A stretch of DNA of 8,225 bases from Bacteroidota bacterium (GTDB lineage: Bacteria > CLD3 > SB21): positions 1 to 8,225 of the forward strand of contig JAGQUY010000106.1 of NCBI GenBank assembly GCA_020438245.1, read 5' to 3'. A program made the position numbers and the translations under genes. The stretch's first letter is position 1; every line of letters starts with the position of its first letter. The notes under the pieces were generated by a model that saw only the letters and a list, made by a program, of their open reading frames with translations, was not told the DNA's origin and did no database searches. Below, piece by piece: positions 6,555 to 8,225 of the stretch.

Positions 6555-6561
6555 GTTGTCT

Positions 6562-6933
6562 ATGTCGGAACCTAAACGCCTGCTGATTGTTGATGACGAA
6601 GAAACGCTGACCTTCAGCCTCTACCAAAGCTTCATCATTTCCAAAGAAAACTACGAAGTGGTGACCGCAGCCTCAGGGAACGAGGCCTGGGAAAAATTCA
6701 CGGTGAAGCCGTTTGATGTGGTTATCACCGATATCACGATGCCGGGGATTTCGGGTATTGAGTTGTTGAAGCGGATCAAGAAAGAACGCCCGCAAACTCA
6801 TGTCATCATTATGACGGCGTACGGCTCCGACGAAAAAAAGGAAGAAGCACTGTCGCATGGTGCCTATAAATATGTCGAAAAACCTTTCGAAATCAAACTA
6901 ATGAAACAGATTATTGCGGAAGCGATCCAGTAG
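6562..6933 (+). CDS. Stand-alone response regulator receiver domain protein (CheY-like)
   Basis: The product is 123 aa and consists of one receiver domain with no output domain. All key positions are present: acidic pair D11-D12 (LLIVDDEE), phospho-acceptor D57 (DVVITDITMPG), T85 (IIMTAYGS) and K107 (YKYVEKPF). It should accept phosphate from a histidine kinase that is not in the window, and act by protein contact. The ATG at 6562 fits the family's normal N-terminus a few residues before the first strand; a TTG at 6526 is in frame but would add an atypical 12 residues. No convincing Shine-Dalgarno precedes 6562. It is the first gene of the operon: its stop (6931-6933) overlaps the ribosome site of the next gene. 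By context it may pass a signal to the DUF4388/Roadblock proteins downstream. Confidence 0.93.
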   Translation: MSEPKRLLIVDDEETLTFSLYQSFIISKENYEVVTAASGNEAWEKFTVKPFDVVITDITMPGISGIELLKRIKKERPQTHVIIMTAYGSDEKKEEALSHGAYKYVEKPFEIKLMKQIIAEAIQ

Positions 6934-6942
6934 GAACTGTCC

Positions 6943-7608
6943 ATGGCCCTAGTCGGTAATCTCAAAGATCTCAAGCTCGCCAATATTGTCCAGCTTAATT
7001 GCATGGAGAAGAATGAAGCGTGCTTCACATTGGATCTGCGAAAAATGAGCGGCAAGATATATTTTGCTGAAGGTAATATCGTTCACGCAGAGTATGGCGG
7101 TGATGAAGGGGAAGAAGCGGTTTATAGAATCCTTCAGATCAAAGAAGGACCCTTCAAAGTCGAGAATGATGTGCCTCCTCCGAAGCGAACAATCACCGTG
7201 CCCTGGAGCAACCTCCTGATGGAGGGACTTCGCAGAATCGACGAGGCCCAGGAAGCCAAAGGCGATGCGCTCGCAAAGATCAGCAAAGATATCAAGAACA
7301 TCAATGGCGTGAATGGTGTACTAATATGCAGCATGAATGGGGATATCCTGATGGAAGAAGCCATCGCCAACGGAAAAAGGGCCGCGGCTGCCATGGCCTT
7401 TTTGCTGAGAAAAGCCGAGAAGATCGGCCGGGCATCCCGGTGCGGCACCTTCAAGTTATGCTTGTTGGGTGGCAAGACCGAACGTAAAGTACTGAGCCGC
7501 TGGCATGACGACGTGATCGACCTAAATGTAGATCAAAAGGTTTCGATGGATCTAATTGAACAGGCGCTGAATAAAGCGGGAACCATAACGCCGAGTGGTA
7601 GCAACTAG
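6943..7608 (+). CDS. DUF4388 - Roadblock/LC7 domain fusion protein
   Basis: A 221-aa cytosolic protein with two domains. Residues 1-101 match DUF4388 (related to the PatA N-terminal region): GNLKDLKLANIVQL at 5-18, FAEGNIVHAEYG at 41-52, GEEAVYRIL with E-G-P-F at 68-71, and the closing helix LLMEGLRRIDE at 91-101. Residues about 107-210 look like a Roadblock/LC7 (MglB-type) domain, with INGVNGVLICSMNGDILMEE, a long alanine-rich helix, and a final helix VSMDLIEQALNKA. Roadblock proteins dimerise and commonly regulate small Ras-like GTPases; DUF4388 is a presumed signalling or interaction module of unknown chemistry. ATG 6943 has AGGA at 6932-6935 with 7-nt spacing, overlapping the receiver stop. 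It sits between a receiver protein and a second Roadblock-like protein, suggesting a complex. No membrane segments. Confidence 0.85.
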   Translation: MALVGNLKDLKLANIVQLNCMEKNEACFTLDLRKMSGKIYFAEGNIVHAEYGGDEGEEAVYRILQIKEGPFKVENDVPPPKRTITVPWSNLLMEGLRRIDEAQEAKGDALAKISKDIKNINGVNGVLICSMNGDILMEEAIANGKRAAAAMAFLLRKAEKIGRASRCGTFKLCLLGGKTERKVLSRWHDDVIDLNVDQKVSMDLIEQALNKAGTITPSGSN

Positions 7609-7611
7609 GAT

Positions 7612-8049
7612 ATGAAGGCCAAACTCGAAGAAATAAACAGCATAGCCGGTGTCCGGGGATCGTTTATTTATATAAATGACGGGGAAATCATATTTCATGC
7701 GCTTCCTCCCGGTTTCGATAACGATACCTGCAATGAGATTGCCAAGGATGTCGTTCAGATGGCCGCTATTTCCGATCGGTTACAGACCGGAATCACCGAG
7801 TATGACATGAAATTCGATGGAGGCCGTATTTTTGCCTACGCCCAGCACAATTATAATATCATTATCGTATGCGATTTGAGCGTAAGCATGGCGATGCTCC
7901 GTCTCACCGTCAATGTCGCCATCGCAGATCTAGAGGCCGATAAGAAAATCCAGAAGCGTCTGTCGAAAGTGGAAAACAGCAGACGTAGCTTCCTTGTCCG
8001 CAGCAATATGGACAACGACAGCTGGCACCTCGTGGAAACCGTTAATTAA
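7612..8049 (+). CDS. Small Roadblock/LC7-like protein
   Basis: The 145-aa product has the size and secondary-structure order of a Roadblock domain: helix (MKAKLEEINSIAGVRGSF), strand pair (FIYINDGEIIFHAL), long helix (CNEIAKDVVQMAAISDRL), strands (YDMKFDGGRIFAYAQHNYN and IIIVCDLS at 83-90), then a C-terminal helix (93-119). Sequence similarity to classical MglB is weak by eye, so the family call rests mainly on this pattern and context. A polar tail of about 25 residues (RRSFLVRSNMDNDSWHLVE) follows the domain. The ATG lies 3 nt after the preceding TAG; AGGA at 7607-7610 is too close to act alone, so translation is probably coupled to the DUF4388-Roadblock gene. It could pair with that protein's Roadblock domain as a heterodimer, which is inference. 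Confidence 0.68.
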   Translation: MKAKLEEINSIAGVRGSFIYINDGEIIFHALPPGFDNDTCNEIAKDVVQMAAISDRLQTGITEYDMKFDGGRIFAYAQHNYNIIIVCDLSVSMAMLRLTVNVAIADLEADKKIQKRLSKVENSRRSFLVRSNMDNDSWHLVETVN

Positions 8050-8066
8050 TTCTGGGAGGATGGTCC

Positions 8067-8225
8067 ATGTCTAGTGTGTTAACAGGAAATCTGGCTTACA
8101 TCGAGACCATTAATGTGCTGAAATTGCTCGCCTCCGGCGACCGGGACGGCAAGCTGATCCTGCAAAAAGATGATACTCGGGAATCAGCCGAGGTCTTTTT
8201 GGTGGGCGGTCGTATCGTCCATGCC
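8067..8225 (+). CDS. DUF4388-domain protein, N-terminal fragment
   Basis: The gene starts at ATG 8067, preceded by GGGAGGA at 8054-8060, the strongest ribosome site in the operon (6-nt spacing), and runs off the window after 53 codons. The visible part begins MSSVLTGNLAYIETINVLKL and ends VFLVGGRIVHA. It aligns with residues 1-49 of the protein at 6943-7608, sharing the GNL start, the helix before the strand pair, and the hallmark G-x-IVHA turn. This makes it a second DUF4388 protein in one operon. What follows the domain (Roadblock, receiver, GTPase or other) cannot be seen. It lies 17 nt after the Roadblock-like gene. Confidence 0.82.
   Translation, partial: MSSVLTGNLAYIETINVLKLLASGDRDGKLILQKDDTRESAEVFLVGGRIVHA

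Noticed and set aside
1..8225. CRISPR array, insertion sequence, tRNA or phage attachment site
   Set aside because: No regularly spaced repeats, transposase motifs, terminal inverted repeats or cloverleaf sequences were seen on either strand.

Overview
The window is a bacterial chromosomal segment of roughly 50% GC, densely packed and free of mobile elements, rRNA, tRNA or CRISPR. No gene fixes the taxonomy. The cluster of DUF4388 and Roadblock/LC7 proteins beside a lone receiver domain is typical of Deltaproteobacteria, Acidobacteria and FCB-group or candidate phyla such as Zixibacteria, KSB1 and Latescibacteria. I infer one of those lineages with low confidence.

Positions 1-4966 hold a tightly packed plus-strand chain. 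It starts with the 3' end of a gamma-class carbonic anhydrase-like hexapeptide-repeat protein. A putative Na+/H+ antiporter of the NhaD/ArsB ion-transporter type follows, then a polytopic membrane protein ending in a CxxC-x10-CxxC zinc ribbon, then radC, ruvA and a secreted CAP-domain protein. Junctions from the antiporter onward are only a few bases (1 nt, 4 nt, 10 nt, then a 4-nt overlap), so one polycistronic transcript is likely. It mixes ion homeostasis, envelope and recombination genes.

Positions 4960-5709 carry a minus-strand family 2 glycosyltransferase that runs tail-to-tail into the CAP gene with a 7-bp coding overlap. A 187-bp divergent spacer separates it from a plus-strand GNAT acetyltransferase (5897-6385). 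That spacer contains opposed TTGACA elements and a CTTGA-TG-TCAAG inverted repeat, suggesting shared or regulated promoters.

Positions 6386-8225 form a signalling operon. A near-consensus sigma-70 promoter (TTGACA, 17 bp, TATATT at 6418-6446) precedes a ~110-nt leader. After it come a stand-alone receiver protein, a DUF4388-Roadblock fusion, a short Roadblock-like protein, and the start of another DUF4388 protein cut by the window edge. By family analogy this could be a small-GTPase/polarity or surface-behaviour module (MglB-like parts) under two-component input. No GTPase is visible inside the window. This operon is the most interesting part of the window.
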